Source: AP-15 sp963832875 (lineage in GTDB: Bacteria > Pseudomonadota > Alphaproteobacteria > ATCC43930 > CGMCC-115725). From it: a stretch of 64,000 nucleotides of DNA. Numbering within the stretch: position 1 is the stretch's first letter; each line of letters begins with the position of its first letter. Location of the stretch: contig CAWHWB010000007.1 of assembly GCA_963832875.1 (NCBI GenBank), forward strand, positions 310,001-374,000, read 5' to 3'. The notes beneath the pieces are model-generated. The model did no database searches. It was not told the DNA's origin and saw only the letters and a list, made by a program, of their open reading frames with translations. The position numbers and the translations under genes are program-made. Positions 25,475 through 36,057 of this stretch are shown here, one piece after another.

Positions 25475-26227
25475 ATGGAGGCTTATCGCTATCCGCATTA
25501 CTACGAAGTTGCGTTAGCCCCGGACGATCCGGCGGCCGAACTCGATTTTTTCGAGGCCGCGATCAACAGGTTTTCCGGGGCGAGGGTTCGGCGGGTTTTC
25601 GAACTCGGCGCCGGTACGGCCCCCTATCTCGAGGAATGGCATCGGCGCGGCTATCGATATTGCGGCCTCGACCTGAGCCCGGCGATGCTTGATTTCGCCC
25701 GCGAAAAGGCCGCCCGCTATGCAATCGAGGCCGATTTTATAGAAGGCGACATGCGCGACCTCGACCGCAGCCTCGGCCGGTTCGACCTCGCCTACATCAT
25801 GCTGGGCTCGCTCTATACCCGCTCCAACCGCGAATTCCTCGACCACCTCGACCGCATGGCCGATCTACTGGTGCCGGGGGCGCTCTATCTGTTGGACAGC
25901 GTCGTGTGGTTCCGAATCTTTCACGACTACCGCCGCAGCTGGACCCGGCGCCGCGGCGGCGTCACGGTACATACCCGCTATCGCGCCGAGCCGCTCGACC
26001 CGATCGCGCAGACCTACCACGAGACCCTGACCTTCAGCGTCGACGACCATGGAAAAAGGCTGACGATCGAGGGCCAGGTCCCGGCCAAGATCTATTTCCC
26101 GCAGGAATTCCTGTGCCTGGTCGAGCAGAGCGGGCAGTTCGAATTCATCGGCTGGTACAATGATTTCAGCCTGACCGCACCGCTGACGCCCGCGGGCCGC
26201 CACATGGCGATCCTGCGCCGGCGCTGA
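25475..26227 (+). CDS. SAM-dependent methyltransferase (class I)
   Basis: 250 aa Rossmann-fold methyltransferase. Motif I is VFELGAGTAPYLEEW (residues 41-55), motif II is YCGLDLSPAMLDFA (about 61-74) and the acidic motif is IEGDMRDLDRSLGRFDLAYI (about 88-107). There is no signal or membrane segment. It starts nine bases after the stop of the glutathionyl-hydroquinone reductase and is probably co-transcribed with it. The acceptor substrate is unknown; small-molecule methylation is likely from the compact size and absence of nucleic-acid-binding additions. Confidence 0.85.
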   Translation: MEAYRYPHYYEVALAPDDPAAELDFFEAAINRFSGARVRRVFELGAGTAPYLEEWHRRGYRYCGLDLSPAMLDFAREKAARYAIEADFIEGDMRDLDRSLGRFDLAYIMLGSLYTRSNREFLDHLDRMADLLVPGALYLLDSVVWFRIFHDYRRSWTRRRGGVTVHTRYRAEPLDPIAQTYHETLTFSVDDHGKRLTIEGQVPAKIYFPQEFLCLVEQSGQFEFIGWYNDFSLTAPLTPAGRHMAILRRR

Positions 26228-26264
26228 CCGCGGCGCCGTCCTGCAAAGACCGCTACATGGCTCC

Positions 26265-27446
26265 TCAACTGACCGAGACGAGGTAATCCATCGCTGCGGC
26301 GACGCCGCCCCTGCCGTGCGGGATGCCGGCAAGCTCCAGCGCCATTTCGACCGCGGCGAGCGAGCCGAGAAGCATCGGCTCGTTCAGATCGCCAAGATGG
26401 CCGATGCGGAAGACGCGGCCCTGCAGCGGTCCCAAGCCGCCGCCCAATGACACGTTGAATTTTTCGAGGCACGCCGCGCGCATCTTGTTGGCGTCCCACC
26501 CCTCGGGCACCAAGACCGCGGTCACCGAATCCGACTGGCCGCGCGGATCGACGGCGAAGATCTCGGGTCCGTCGTTCTGGCGCCAGACCCGCACCGCGCG
26601 CCGCGTCGCCTCGGCCAGGCGATGGTGACGTGCGAACACCTGATCGAGGCCCTCCTCCTCGATCATCCGCAGCGCCTCCTGCAGCCCGTAGAACAGATGG
26701 ACTGGCGCGGTGCCGTTCCACACCGCTTGCGCGGTGCCCTCGACCAGCCGCCGCCAATCCCAATAGACGCGCGGCAATTTGGCCTCGGCCGACGCTGCGA
26801 GGGCGCGGGCGCTGACCCCGGTAAAGGCCATGCCGGTCGGCAGCATCAGCCCCTTCTGCGAGCCGGCGACGACGACGTCGACGCCCCATTCGTCCATCCG
26901 GAAATCGATCGAGCCCAGGGACGAGATCACATCGACGAGAAACAGCGCCGGATGCCGCGCCGCGTCGATGGCCCGCCGCAGCCTAGCGATGTCGTGGACG
27001 ACCCCGGTCGAGGTTTCGTTGTGCACGACGAGGACGGCCTTGATCGCGTGCTCGCGGTCCTCGCGCAGCCGGCTCTCCAGTGCGGCCGGGTCGGCGCAAT
27101 GGCGCCAGTCGTTGGCCAGGGTCTCCACCTCGATCCCGAAGGCCTCGCAGCGCAGGGCCCAGTTGAGCGAGAAATATCCGGTCTCGACCACCAGCACCTG
27201 GTCGCCCGGCGAGAACAAATTGACCAAGGCGGCTTCCCACGCGCCGTGCCCGGAGGCGGCATAGCCGAGGATCGTCTGCTCGGTCTTGAACACCCGTTTG
27301 AGGCCGGCGAAACATTCGTCGGCGATGGCGCGGAATTGCGCGCCGGTGAAGTCGATCGTGCCGCGGTCCATCGCCCGCAAAATGCGTTCCGGAATATTGG
27401 TCGGCCCCGGATTTTGAAAAAAATGGATTCCTCGGCTGACAGCCAT
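26265..27446 (-). CDS. Class V aminotransferase (alanine/serine-glyoxylate type)
   Basis: 393 aa PLP enzyme of the alanine-glyoxylate/serine-glyoxylate aminotransferase group. The N-terminal FFQNPGPTNIPERILRAM and the glycine-rich ASGHGAWEAALVNL are typical, the Asp that contacts PLP is in ALFLVDVISSLGSID, and the Schiff-base lysine is Lys198 in VVVAGSQKGLMLPTG. It probably transfers an amino group between Ala or Ser and glyoxylate, with a role in C1/glyoxylate metabolism. Start ATG 27446; the longer frame to 27554 lacks homology. It converges on the methyltransferase and is divergent from proS. Confidence 0.85.
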   Translation of the reverse strand: MAVSRGIHFFQNPGPTNIPERILRAMDRGTIDFTGAQFRAIADECFAGLKRVFKTEQTILGYAASGHGAWEAALVNLFSPGDQVLVVETGYFSLNWALRCEAFGIEVETLANDWRHCADPAALESRLREDREHAIKAVLVVHNETSTGVVHDIARLRRAIDAARHPALFLVDVISSLGSIDFRMDEWGVDVVVAGSQKGLMLPTGMAFTGVSARALAASAEAKLPRVYWDWRRLVEGTAQAVWNGTAPVHLFYGLQEALRMIEEEGLDQVFARHHRLAEATRRAVRVWRQNDGPEIFAVDPRGQSDSVTAVLVPEGWDANKMRAACLEKFNVSLGGGLGPLQGRVFRIGHLGDLNEPMLLGSLAAVEMALELAGIPHGRGGVAAAMDYLVSVS

Positions 27447-27856
27447 CGACGCTTCTCCGCTCCGATCCCGTATTAGCAAACCCGCACCCGGCGCCGAGTG
27501 CACCATAATCGGATTAACGTGCGGTGTCTGCGGCCGCAAAAAAGGCGGAGCCAAGACCCCGCCCTTTTCACACCCTCGCGTCTCTCAAGCAGCCGAGATG
27601 CCGGTTTCGGCGGTTCGGCGGTCGTACCCTCCCTAAACTCGGGCCGGCGCGCTTGCCCGCGCCATTCGATCGATGCCGCACTATAGGCACGGCTGCGACC
27701 GATCGTCACGCAAAACTTAACAAAAATCTTTCTCGGCCGCAGATCTGGGGCGCCCCCTCGCCGCCGCGCTCGCTGCCCGGCCCCGCCCGGGCCCTCGGTG
27801 GACAGGCCGGGGCCCTTTGCCTAGAGTGCGGCGCCACCGGTGCCGCGCGAGGGTCG
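27447..27856. other. Divergent intergenic region upstream of aminotransferase and proS
   Basis: About 410 bases without a gene. It holds one terminator-shaped hairpin (AAAAGGCGG, spacer, CCGCCCTTTT at about 27538-27567) flanked by A and T runs on its two sides, although no gene on either strand obviously ends there. A GC-rich inverted segment (GGCCCCGCCCGGGCCC region, about 27780) lies close to the proS start. Promoters for both genes should be here but none is clear. Confidence 0.5.
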
Positions 27857-29191
27857 ATGCGTCTGTCCGAATATTTTCTGCCGCTCCTGCGCGAGAACCC
27901 GAGCGAGGCGCAGATCGTCTCGCATCGGCTGATGTTGCGCGCTGGGATGATCCGCCAATCCTCGGCCGGGATCTATTCCTGGCTGCCGTTGGGGTTGCGC
28001 GTCTTGAAAAAGGTCGAGGCGATTGTGCGCGAGGAGCAGGACCGCAGCGGCGCGCAGGAAATCCTGATGCCGACGATCCAGCCGGCCGAGCTGTGGCGCG
28101 AAAGCGGCCGCTACGATGATTACGGCAAGGAAATGCTGCGCATCCGCGACCGCCACGACCGCGAGATGCTGTACGGCCCGACCAACGAGGAGCAGGTGAC
28201 CGAGATCGTGCGCGCCGCGATCCGCAGCTACCGCGATCTGCCAAAAATGCTCTACCACATCCAGTGGAAGTTCCGCGACGAGGTCCGGCCGCGCTTTGGC
28301 GTCATGCGCGGGCGCGAATTCCTGATGAAGGACGCCTACAGCTTCGACCTCGACGCCGCCGGGGCCAAGCGCTCCTACAACAAGATGTTCGTCGCCTATC
28401 TGCGCACCTTCGCCCGGATGGGGCTCCAGGCGATCCCGATGCGCGCTGACACCGGGCCGATCGGCGGCGAGCTCAGCCACGAATTCATCATCCTGGCCGA
28501 GACCGGCGAGAGTGCGGTCTATTGCGACCGCGCCTGGAACGCTTTGCTGGAGACCAATTTTCTTGCCGCGGGCATCGATTACGGCGGCGATCTCGAACCC
28601 TTCTTCCGAAAATGGACCGGGCTCTACGCCGCTACCGACGAAATGCACGATCCCGGCAAATGCCCGGTACCGGACGACGAATTGGTGACCGCCCGGGGCA
28701 TCGAGGTCGGCCACGTGTTCAATTTTGGCGCCAAGTATTCGGCACCGATGGGGGCGGTGGTCAGCCGCGCCGACGGCGCCGCGGCGCCGCTCGAAATGGG
28801 TTCCTACGGCATTGGCGTGTCGCGGCTGGTCGGCGCTTTGATCGAGGCCAATCACGACGACGCCGGCATTATCTGGCCGGAAAGCGTCGCGCCGTTCCGG
28901 CTCGGGCTGATCAATCTGCGCGCGGCCGACGCCCGTTGCCGCGATGCCGCCGACGATCTCTACGACAAATTCCGCACCGCCGGGGTCGAGGTGCTCTATG
29001 ACGACCGCGACGAGTCGCCGGGTGCCAAATTCGCCGCGATGGATTTGATCGGCCTGCCCTCCCAGCTGGTCGTCGGCCCGCGCGGCCTCGCCGCCGGCAC
29101 CGTCGAGATCAAAAACCGCCGGTCCGGCGAGCGGCGCGACGCCTCGATCGACGCCGCCCTCAATCAGCTGACCGAGGGACCCTCGCGGTGA
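27857..29191 (+). CDS. proS: Prolyl-tRNA synthetase, short (type 2) form
   Basis: 444 aa class II aminoacyl-tRNA synthetase that charges tRNA-Pro. The catalytic core includes motif 2 (FRDEVRPRFGVMRGREFLMK, about residues 137-156) and motif 3 (EMGSYGIGVSRLVGALIEA, about 313-331). The C-terminal anticodon-binding domain covers about 345-440. It lacks the roughly 180-residue editing insertion of the E. coli enzyme, as in other alphaproteobacterial ProS. ATG at 27857; the upstream in-frame stretch is not conserved. The stop overlaps the GTG of the next small gene. Confidence 0.96.
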   Translation: MRLSEYFLPLLRENPSEAQIVSHRLMLRAGMIRQSSAGIYSWLPLGLRVLKKVEAIVREEQDRSGAQEILMPTIQPAELWRESGRYDDYGKEMLRIRDRHDREMLYGPTNEEQVTEIVRAAIRSYRDLPKMLYHIQWKFRDEVRPRFGVMRGREFLMKDAYSFDLDAAGAKRSYNKMFVAYLRTFARMGLQAIPMRADTGPIGGELSHEFIILAETGESAVYCDRAWNALLETNFLAAGIDYGGDLEPFFRKWTGLYAATDEMHDPGKCPVPDDELVTARGIEVGHVFNFGAKYSAPMGAVVSRADGAAAPLEMGSYGIGVSRLVGALIEANHDDAGIIWPESVAPFRLGLINLRAADARCRDAADDLYDKFRTAGVEVLYDDRDESPGAKFAAMDLIGLPSQLVVGPRGLAAGTVEIKNRRSGERRDASIDAALNQLTEGPSR

Positions 29192-29548
29192 AACTGAAAG
29201 AGACGGCAGCCGAAGATGTCGCCGGCCAAGCGTCGTTCGAGATGGCAAATCTGCGCTCTGAGCGCACGGGCCTCCCGTTCGTCGTGTTCATTTCGCAAAG
29301 GGGGGGAGCCCGCCACGACGTTCGAGTTCAAGCTCGCTCGTATGGCGACGGTGCGTCCCTCGGAAATGCTGACCGTGGCGGTTCGCCCGGCGCCGCGCCT
29401 GATCCGGGGTGCCATGAGCTCGCCGGAATTCGATCTGGTCAGGCGGTGGATAGAACTGAACCGGCGCGTCCTGATCGACTATTGGGACGGCGTTATCGAA
29501 TATACCGAGGACGCGTTGGACGCCATAAAGCCGGTCGGCGACCAGTGA
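29188..29548 (+). CDS. Small conserved protein of unknown function, frameshifted
   Basis: About 119 aa if one base is removed. The first frame gives MANLRSERTGLPFVVFIS and GGARHDVRV. The second frame gives LARMATVRPSEMLTVAVRP, RRWIELNRRVLIDYWDGVIE and EDALDAIKPV. The two halves belong to one family of small alphaproteobacterial proteins with a C-terminal RWIELN...YW.G.I pattern. The switch is near 29331, and 361 bases equals 120 codons plus one. The GTG at 29188 overlaps the proS stop. I cannot assign a function. Confidence 0.55.
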
Positions 29549-29558
29549 TACAACCTCC

Positions 29559-30802
29559 GTGATCTTTAGCGCCTTTGAACGGATGGTCGCGTTCCGCTAT
29601 CTGCGGGCGCGGCGGGCGGAGGGGTTCGTCTCGGTCATCGCGATCTTCTCGCTGCTCGGGATCGCCCTCGGCGTCGCCACCCTGATCATCGTCATGTCGG
29701 TGATGAACGGGTTCCGCGCCGATCTGATGGGCCGCATTCTCGGCCTCAACGGCGATCTCGGAGTCTACGCGGAAACCGGGTCGCTCGGCGATTACGCCGA
29801 TGCCGCGCAACGGGTCCGGCGGGTCCCGGGCGTCACCGCGGCGATCCCGATGGTCGAGGGCCAGGTCATGGCGACGACCGACGCGGGCGCCTCGGGCGCC
29901 CTGGTGCACGGCATCCGGCCGGCCGATCTGCGCGCGCTACGGCTCGTTTCAGGACGCATCGTCGCCGGATCGCTGGCCGGGTTCGGCGATGACGGGGTCG
30001 CCGTCGGCTATCGCCTGGCGCAGCGGCTCGGCGTCGGCGTCGGCGGCCGGGTCACGGTGATCTCGCCGCAGGGCACCGCCACCGTTTTCGGCACCATGCC
30101 GCGGATCAAGACCTACCATGTCGCGGCATTGTTCGATGTCGGCATGTACGAATACGACAACAGCTTCATATACGCCCCGCTTGAGGCGGCCCAGCTGTTC
30201 TTTCGCCTGCCGCAGGCGGTCAGCGACCTGCAGGTCTACGTCGCCGATCCTGACCGGGCGGAGGCAGCGGCCCGGCGGATCGACGCCGCACTCGGCGGCA
30301 GGGTGCGGATCGTCGACTGGCAAGAGGCCAATTCGAGCCTGTTCAACGCGGTCGAGATCGAGCGCAACGTCATGTTCCTGATCCTGACCCTGATCATCGT
30401 GGTCGCCGCCTTCAACATCATTTCGAGCATGATCATGATGGTAAAGGACAAGGGCCGCGACATCGCGATTCTGCGCACGATGGGCGCTTCGCGCGGCATG
30501 ATCCTGCGGATCTTCATGCTGTCGGGGGCCAGCATCGGCGTGGTCGGCACCCTCGCCGGCCTGGCGCTCGGCGTTGCCTTCACCCGCAATATCGAGGCGA
30601 TCCGCGAATTCGTGCAAAACATCCTCGGCGTCAACCTGTTCTCGGCAGAGATCTATTTTTTCACCCGAATCCCGGCGCGGCTCGATTGGGACGAGGTCGC
30701 GAGCGTGGCGATTATGGCGCTGGCATTGTCGTTTCTGGCGACGCTTTATCCGTCCTGGCGCGCCGCCCGGCTCGACCCGGTCGAGGCGCTGCGCTACGAG
30801 TG

Positions 30803-30803
<1 letters not shown>
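29559..30803 (+). CDS. lolC: LolC/LolE lipoprotein-releasing ABC permease
   Basis: 414 aa inner-membrane permease of the Lol system, which extracts outer-membrane lipoproteins and hands them to LolA. One N-terminal helix (SVIAIFSLLGIALGVATLII), a large periplasmic MacB-like domain (about residues 45-270) and three C-terminal helices ending in SFLATLYPSWRAARLDPVEALRYE, the family signature. Alphaproteobacteria usually have a single LolC/E (LolF-like) protein. It starts with GTG at 29559, 10 bases after the previous small gene, and its stop overlaps the lolD ATG (TGATG). Confidence 0.93.
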
Positions 30804-31663
<860 letters not shown>

Positions 31664-31672
31664 GTTCGGCGC

Positions 31673-32647
31673 TCACAGCTTGGCGGCGACTTCCTGCACC
31701 ACGCTGCGCAGCCAGAAAATGGCGGGCTCGCTGCCGTGCTCGCGGTGCCACAGCGCCATGATCTCGAACGGCGGCGACGGGTAGGGCGGCTCGAACAGCT
31801 TGAGGCGATAGACGCTGGCAAAGGCGACCGCGAGACGGCGCGGCAGCGGTGCGGCCATGTCGGACTGGCTGACCACGGCGAGCGCGGGGAGAAAGTGCGG
31901 CGTTGTCAGGCCGACGACCCGGCTCAGCCCGTGCGCCGCCAACGCACCGTGCAGCAAGCCCACCTCGCTGCGCATCACCATCCGTTCAAGCCCGTGATCG
32001 ACGACATAGCCGGCCACCGCCTGCTCGTCCTCGCCGGTGGCGGAAATCAACAAATGCGGTAGCCCGGCGAGCCTTTCGAGGGTCAATTCCGGCAATGCGG
32101 CGGCCGGGCGGTCGGCGCCGACCACCCAAACCCGCGTCTCGCGGAACAGCGGCGCGCAGGCGAACCATTCGGGGATGCGCCGAAAGCTGCCGATCGCCAG
32201 ATCGGCGCGCCCGGCGAGCAGCGCCTCGGCCACCCCCATGTTGCTCGGGCGGATCCGGAACTCGGCATGTGGTGCAGCCTCGCGCAGCCGCGCCACCAGC
32301 GCCGGCGCCAACACGGCGCCGACATATTCGCCGCAGATGATCGTAAAGCGGCGGGAGGTCTCTTGCGGGACGAAATCGCCGGGGGTCAGCGCATGCTGGA
32401 GATGGAGCAGCCCTTGACGCAGCCGCGGCGCGATCTCGGCGGCGCGGGCGGTTGGCCGCATGCCCTCGGGGCCGCGCACGAACAGTTCGTCTTCGAGCAC
32501 ATAGCGCAGCCGGTTCAAGGCGTGGCTGATCGCCGATTGGGTCAGGCCGAGGCGTTCGCCGGCGTGGGTGACGCTGCGCTCCTCGATCAGCGCATCGAAA
32601 ACGCGCAGCAGGTTCAGGTCGATCGCGTTAAAATGCAGATTATTCAT
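31673..32647 (-). CDS. LysR-family transcriptional regulator
   Basis: 324 aa. The N-terminal winged helix (residues 9-66) includes NLLRVFDALIEERSVTHAGE and RLGLTQSAISHALNRLR, a typical LTTR DNA-binding helix. The rest (about 95-310) is the two-lobed periplasmic-binding-protein-like effector domain (RFTIICGEYVGAVLAPALVA, RADLAIGSFRRIPEW). The NodD/PcpR-like N-terminal pattern suggests an aromatic or small-ligand sensor. It is divergent from the small exported-protein gene at 32739, the usual arrangement for a regulated target. Confidence 0.9.
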   Translation of the reverse strand: MNNLHFNAIDLNLLRVFDALIEERSVTHAGERLGLTQSAISHALNRLRYVLEDELFVRGPEGMRPTARAAEIAPRLRQGLLHLQHALTPGDFVPQETSRRFTIICGEYVGAVLAPALVARLREAAPHAEFRIRPSNMGVAEALLAGRADLAIGSFRRIPEWFACAPLFRETRVWVVGADRPAAALPELTLERLAGLPHLLISATGEDEQAVAGYVVDHGLERMVMRSEVGLLHGALAAHGLSRVVGLTTPHFLPALAVVSQSDMAAPLPRRLAVAFASVYRLKLFEPPYPSPPFEIMALWHREHGSEPAIFWLRSVVQEVAAKL

Positions 32648-32654
32648 GGTTGCG

Positions 32655-32669
32655 ATGCAATATTATCAT
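32655..32669. promoter_or_regulatory. Candidate LysR-type operator
   Basis: ATGCAATATTATCAT in the 91-base divergent spacer has ATG...CAT dyad ends and an AATATT centre, similar in size to the T-N11-A core of LysR boxes. It lies just upstream of the regulator start and about 70 bases before the ATG at 32739. Confidence 0.35.
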
Positions 32670-32738
32670 TTGTGTGCACGTGGGGCACCCCTGATAGTGG
32701 CGCCGACCGAATCCAATCAACAAGCCGGAGCCGCCGAA

Positions 32739-33026
32739 ATGTCGAGCATGCTGAAATCGACCATGTTGAGTTTCGGGTTGCTGGCCGGAACCGCACTCGC
32801 CGCGCAGGCGCAGTCGGTGTCGTCGCTGCCGCCCGCCAACACCACCCCGACGCAGCCGCCCAGCGCCGTGACCCAGCCCTACACGTCGACGCAGCGCATC
32901 GTCCCCGATCCCGGCGGCAGCGTGAATTGGAAGCAACAGCCCTATCAGCCTCAGTCGGCCGCGGATTATGCGAACAACCCGGCCGATCATCCCTATTCGG
33001 CCGTGTTAGGTCCGAAGCCGAACTAG
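32739..33026 (+). CDS. Small exported Pro/Gln-rich protein
   Basis: 95 aa with a Sec signal peptide (MLSFGLLAGTALAAQAQS, cleavage near residue 25) and a disordered mature part rich in Pro, Gln, Ser and Thr (SSLPPANTTPTQPPSAVTQ, then QQPYQPQSAADYANNPADH). No fold or family is recognised. It is transcribed divergently from the LysR regulator and ends at a strong terminator at 33083-33111, so it is probably a single-gene unit under LysR control. Confidence 0.7.
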   Translation: MSSMLKSTMLSFGLLAGTALAAQAQSVSSLPPANTTPTQPPSAVTQPYTSTQRIVPDPGGSVNWKQQPYQPQSAADYANNPADHPYSAVLGPKPN

Positions 33027-33082
33027 AGGGATTGCACGCGGCTGCCGCAGAACGCTGCGTAGCGACCTCCAATCCTGCTGAA

Positions 33083-33111
33083 CCCGTCGGCCCATCGGCC
33101 GACGGGTTTTT
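33083..33111 (+). terminator. Rho-independent terminator after the small exported-protein gene
   Basis: Perfect 10-bp stem CCCGTCGGCC (33083-33092) with GGCCGACGGG (33097-33106), loop CATC, then TTTTT (33107-33111). It follows the stop at 33026 by 57 bases. The convergent FecR-type gene ends at 33166. Confidence 0.9.
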
Positions 33112-33165
33112 CATTGCCGCCGGCAGGCGCCGCCGGGTTTTTATGCTCGCCGGCAGGCGCCGGCG

Positions 33166-36030
33166 TCAACGCTTGGCGGCAAATACGCCCGAAGTGAAAT
33201 AGGGCGAGCCGACGGTCTTGGTGAAGGCGAAGTTGCCGCCGGTCTCGGCCGCCATCGGGCCGTAGAAACTGCCGGAAACGGCCCCGGCGACGCCCGGCAC
33301 CTTGAGCGCGAAAGTGTAGTTTGATCCCGAGAGCGGGGCGCTGCCGTTCGAGGTGAAGCTCAACCCGTCGTAATTGATAACCGAAAACGAGCCGGTTCCG
33401 GTGCCGAAATGGTAAACCGCGCTCAGTCCTCCCGACGCCAGATATTGCGCACCGTTGTTGACCACCGTGCCGAACAAATTGCCGGTGTAGGTGCCGGTGA
33501 AGTTGGCGCCCTTGAGGCTCGAAATGTCGCTGAGGCCGGTCGGGATCCCGGCGACCCAGGAATTGATGTGCCCGACATCGACCCGCGCTGCGTTGGCGCC
33601 GGAGGCAGGGGTGTCCATCTCGCCGCCCCAATAGCCCCATTGCAGGTACTGGCAAGCGCTGCACAGGCCGTTCGGCAAGAGTGCCGTCGGCGGGGGCGCG
33701 GTTCCCGTGACCAGATAAATGTTGGAGCCGGAATTTCCGTCCGTGACCGGAACGGTGACGCCGTTGACCGTCGACGGCGATCCCGAATTCTCCAGCGCGG
33801 CAAACAGATTGTCATTAATAAAGGCGATGCGGGCGTTGGTGGCGCCCGTCGCGGTCGAGCCGAAACCGAGGTTGACGGCTTTGATCCCGCTGTTGCTGGT
33901 GGCGGCAAAAGGATCACTCCCGGTCAGGTTGGCGGCGACTTGCAGATTGGCGGCATTGGTCGAAATTGAAGTCGTGCCCGTCAGCACATAGGGGATTGGG
34001 GTGGCGGTGGTGCCGGACGCCGGCTCCTTGGTCATGATTCCGCCGAACCAGCCGGTCAAGGTCCGGGTCGTCTGCGGGCTGGTCGCCACCATCTGCGGCA
34101 CCGAGGTGGCCGTGGCCGGCTGGGCGAATTGGTAGTTGGTCACCGCTTGGGTGACGGTGTTGGTCTCGTAGGCCTTGGAGGCAACCTCACTAGGGCCGCA
34201 GCAATTGCCGTTGCTCAGCACAAGGCCGGAGATTCCGTTGGCGCCGTAAAAGCTGTTGCCGTTGGCGTCCGCCGGCGTCACGTAAGGAGAGTAGATGCGG
34301 ATCGGCTGGCCGGTGGCATTCGCCAGATAGCTGCCGTGGATGATGCCGTTGAGAACCGGCTGCGCCGGGCTGGTGCCGTTCAGGGATGCGTTGAGCACGT
34401 TGCCGACCAGCACGACGATAACCGAACTCTGGTTTTGCTGCGATCCGACGATTGCCAGGCTCGCCTGCAGCGCCTTGGTGCCCGCGGTGCCATTTGAGAA
34501 CGTGCTGTTCAGCGGCGTCGCCAGGATCAGCGGCGAGATTGCGGCGGCGCTGCCGAGCGAGCCGCCCGTTTGCTGGCGGATGAAGGGTATGTTCGATTGC
34601 AGGGCGGCATCGGGCTGGACATTGAAGGCGAGATAGCTCGGTGCGGTCGCCGTCGCTTGATAGAAGGTCGGATTGACAGGCGTGCCGCCATAGACGAACT
34701 CGCGCTGCGCGGGCTGGTTGACCGGGGTCAGGTCGGCATAGAAGAAGGTGTTGTCCGGCGAGACATAGGTCGTGCCGGTGACCGGGCCGAGGGGGCTCGT
34801 CGTTCCGGCGCCGGAAGCGGCAAGCGTCGCCGTGCCCGCGGCCAGCGGAAAGGTGACCAGGCCGAACGGGCCGTTGGCGGTGAACGTCCCGTCAACGACG
34901 TTGCCGCCGGCATAGGGCGAGAGGCTGCCGCTAAAGCCCAAAGCGGTTCCCTGGTTGCCAGTGTCGTAAAAACCGCCGGCAACGCCGGCGATGTTGATTG
35001 ACGGCACCGGGGGCGTCGGCGGGATTGGTGGCACCGGGGGAACGACGATCGGCGCGGGGAAGACCGGCGTTCCCGGTTGCAGATTGGGGAATTGGGCGAT
35101 GGTGACGCTCGGACCGCCGCCGACCGGAGTGACGATGGCCCCCGGCACCGAAACATTCTGGTAGTTCAGCTGGTTCTGCTGGACCACCGGGGTCACGTTT
35201 TGCGGCTGCGGCGCCGGCGGCTGGGTGCGCGCCGAGGCCTCGATGCTGGCCGCGAGATTGCTCGAAATCACGTTGGCGATGCCGCTGTTGATGACCATGA
35301 CTTCGGTCGGCACCTGCGGCGCGCCGCCATTGCCGCCGGAGCGTCCGTCGACCTGGGCGAGCAGCGAGGCGGTGGCCCCCGGCGGCGCCGGACCGGGGTC
35401 GGACGGAGAGTCGCCTGGCCGCGCCACGGTGACCTCAAAGCCAGGCCGGGTGATCGTCTGCGAGACGCCGTTCAGCCCGGTAATGGTGACGCCCTTGCCG
35501 TAGACAAAGATGACTTCGAGCGCGCTGCAGCCAGCCAAGGGCAAGGCGGCGGTAGGGGCGCAGTCGGACCCGACCCGGACCAGCATCACCCCGCCGCGGA
35601 TGCCGATGGTGGCCGCCGGCGTGCGCATCGTGACCGCATTGACCTGCTTGCTGAGCTTGCCGCCGACAAAGCGAAAAACGCCGCGCGTCAGGCTCGCGAC
35701 CAGCCGGCCGGTGCCCGCGTTCGGGTTGTAGACGAACTGGTCGATGACCATGTTCGCATTCGGTCCGACCGACAGCGTCGATTCGTCGACGAACAGGATC
35801 TGGGTCTGACCTGCGGCCTCGGTGGTGATCCGCTCGTTGAACACCACGTTCTGGCCCAGCACCAATCGTCGCGGCACGCCGCCGGGCGGGATGCCCATCG
35901 CCGCTGGGTTGACCGCGCTGTCGACCCCGACCCGCTGCTGGGCGAACCCGGCCGGGCCCCCGAGCCCGAGACCAAGCAGCAGCGCAACCAGTGCCGCCAG
36001 CCGCGGCGGGCGCCGGACGATGATCGACAT
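33166..36030 (-). CDS. FecR-domain exported protein with TbpB-like C-terminal barrel
   Basis: 954 aa exported protein. The signal peptide (residues 1-31) ends in GPAGFAQQ, with no lipobox. Residues 45-150 are a FecR domain (RLVLGQNVVFNERITTEAAG, AATIGIRGGVMLV). Residues 240-345 are Pro/Gln-rich and disordered (PPVPPIPPTPPVPS). The C-terminal third contains beta-rich repeats and ends like a TbpB beta-barrel domain: ALKVPGVAGAVSGSFYGP, AAETGGNFAFTK and GVFAAKR. TbpB-type barrels mark cargo of Slam (type XI) secretion. The ATG at 36030 follows AGAGAGGG. It is coded just downstream of a Slam-like outer-membrane protein (27 bases apart) and is probably its cargo; this is inferred. Confidence 0.8.
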   Translation of the reverse strand: MSIIVRRPPRLAALVALLLGLGLGGPAGFAQQRVGVDSAVNPAAMGIPPGGVPRRLVLGQNVVFNERITTEAAGQTQILFVDESTLSVGPNANMVIDQFVYNPNAGTGRLVASLTRGVFRFVGGKLSKQVNAVTMRTPAATIGIRGGVMLVRVGSDCAPTAALPLAGCSALEVIFVYGKGVTITGLNGVSQTITRPGFEVTVARPGDSPSDPGPAPPGATASLLAQVDGRSGGNGGAPQVPTEVMVINSGIANVISSNLAASIEASARTQPPAPQPQNVTPVVQQNQLNYQNVSVPGAIVTPVGGGPSVTIAQFPNLQPGTPVFPAPIVVPPVPPIPPTPPVPSINIAGVAGGFYDTGNQGTALGFSGSLSPYAGGNVVDGTFTANGPFGLVTFPLAAGTATLAASGAGTTSPLGPVTGTTYVSPDNTFFYADLTPVNQPAQREFVYGGTPVNPTFYQATATAPSYLAFNVQPDAALQSNIPFIRQQTGGSLGSAAAISPLILATPLNSTFSNGTAGTKALQASLAIVGSQQNQSSVIVVLVGNVLNASLNGTSPAQPVLNGIIHGSYLANATGQPIRIYSPYVTPADANGNSFYGANGISGLVLSNGNCCGPSEVASKAYETNTVTQAVTNYQFAQPATATSVPQMVATSPQTTRTLTGWFGGIMTKEPASGTTATPIPYVLTGTTSISTNAANLQVAANLTGSDPFAATSNSGIKAVNLGFGSTATGATNARIAFINDNLFAALENSGSPSTVNGVTVPVTDGNSGSNIYLVTGTAPPPTALLPNGLCSACQYLQWGYWGGEMDTPASGANAARVDVGHINSWVAGIPTGLSDISSLKGANFTGTYTGNLFGTVVNNGAQYLASGGLSAVYHFGTGTGSFSVINYDGLSFTSNGSAPLSGSNYTFALKVPGVAGAVSGSFYGPMAAETGGNFAFTKTVGSPYFTSGVFAAKR

Positions 36031-36057
36031 CGGACCCTCTCTGACGATTGGACTCAA

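Noticed and set aside
27538..27567. Terminator-shaped hairpin between the aminotransferase and proS genes
   Set aside because: No gene ends there on either strand and the stem has only five to six strong pairs, so it is reported only as part of the intergenic description.
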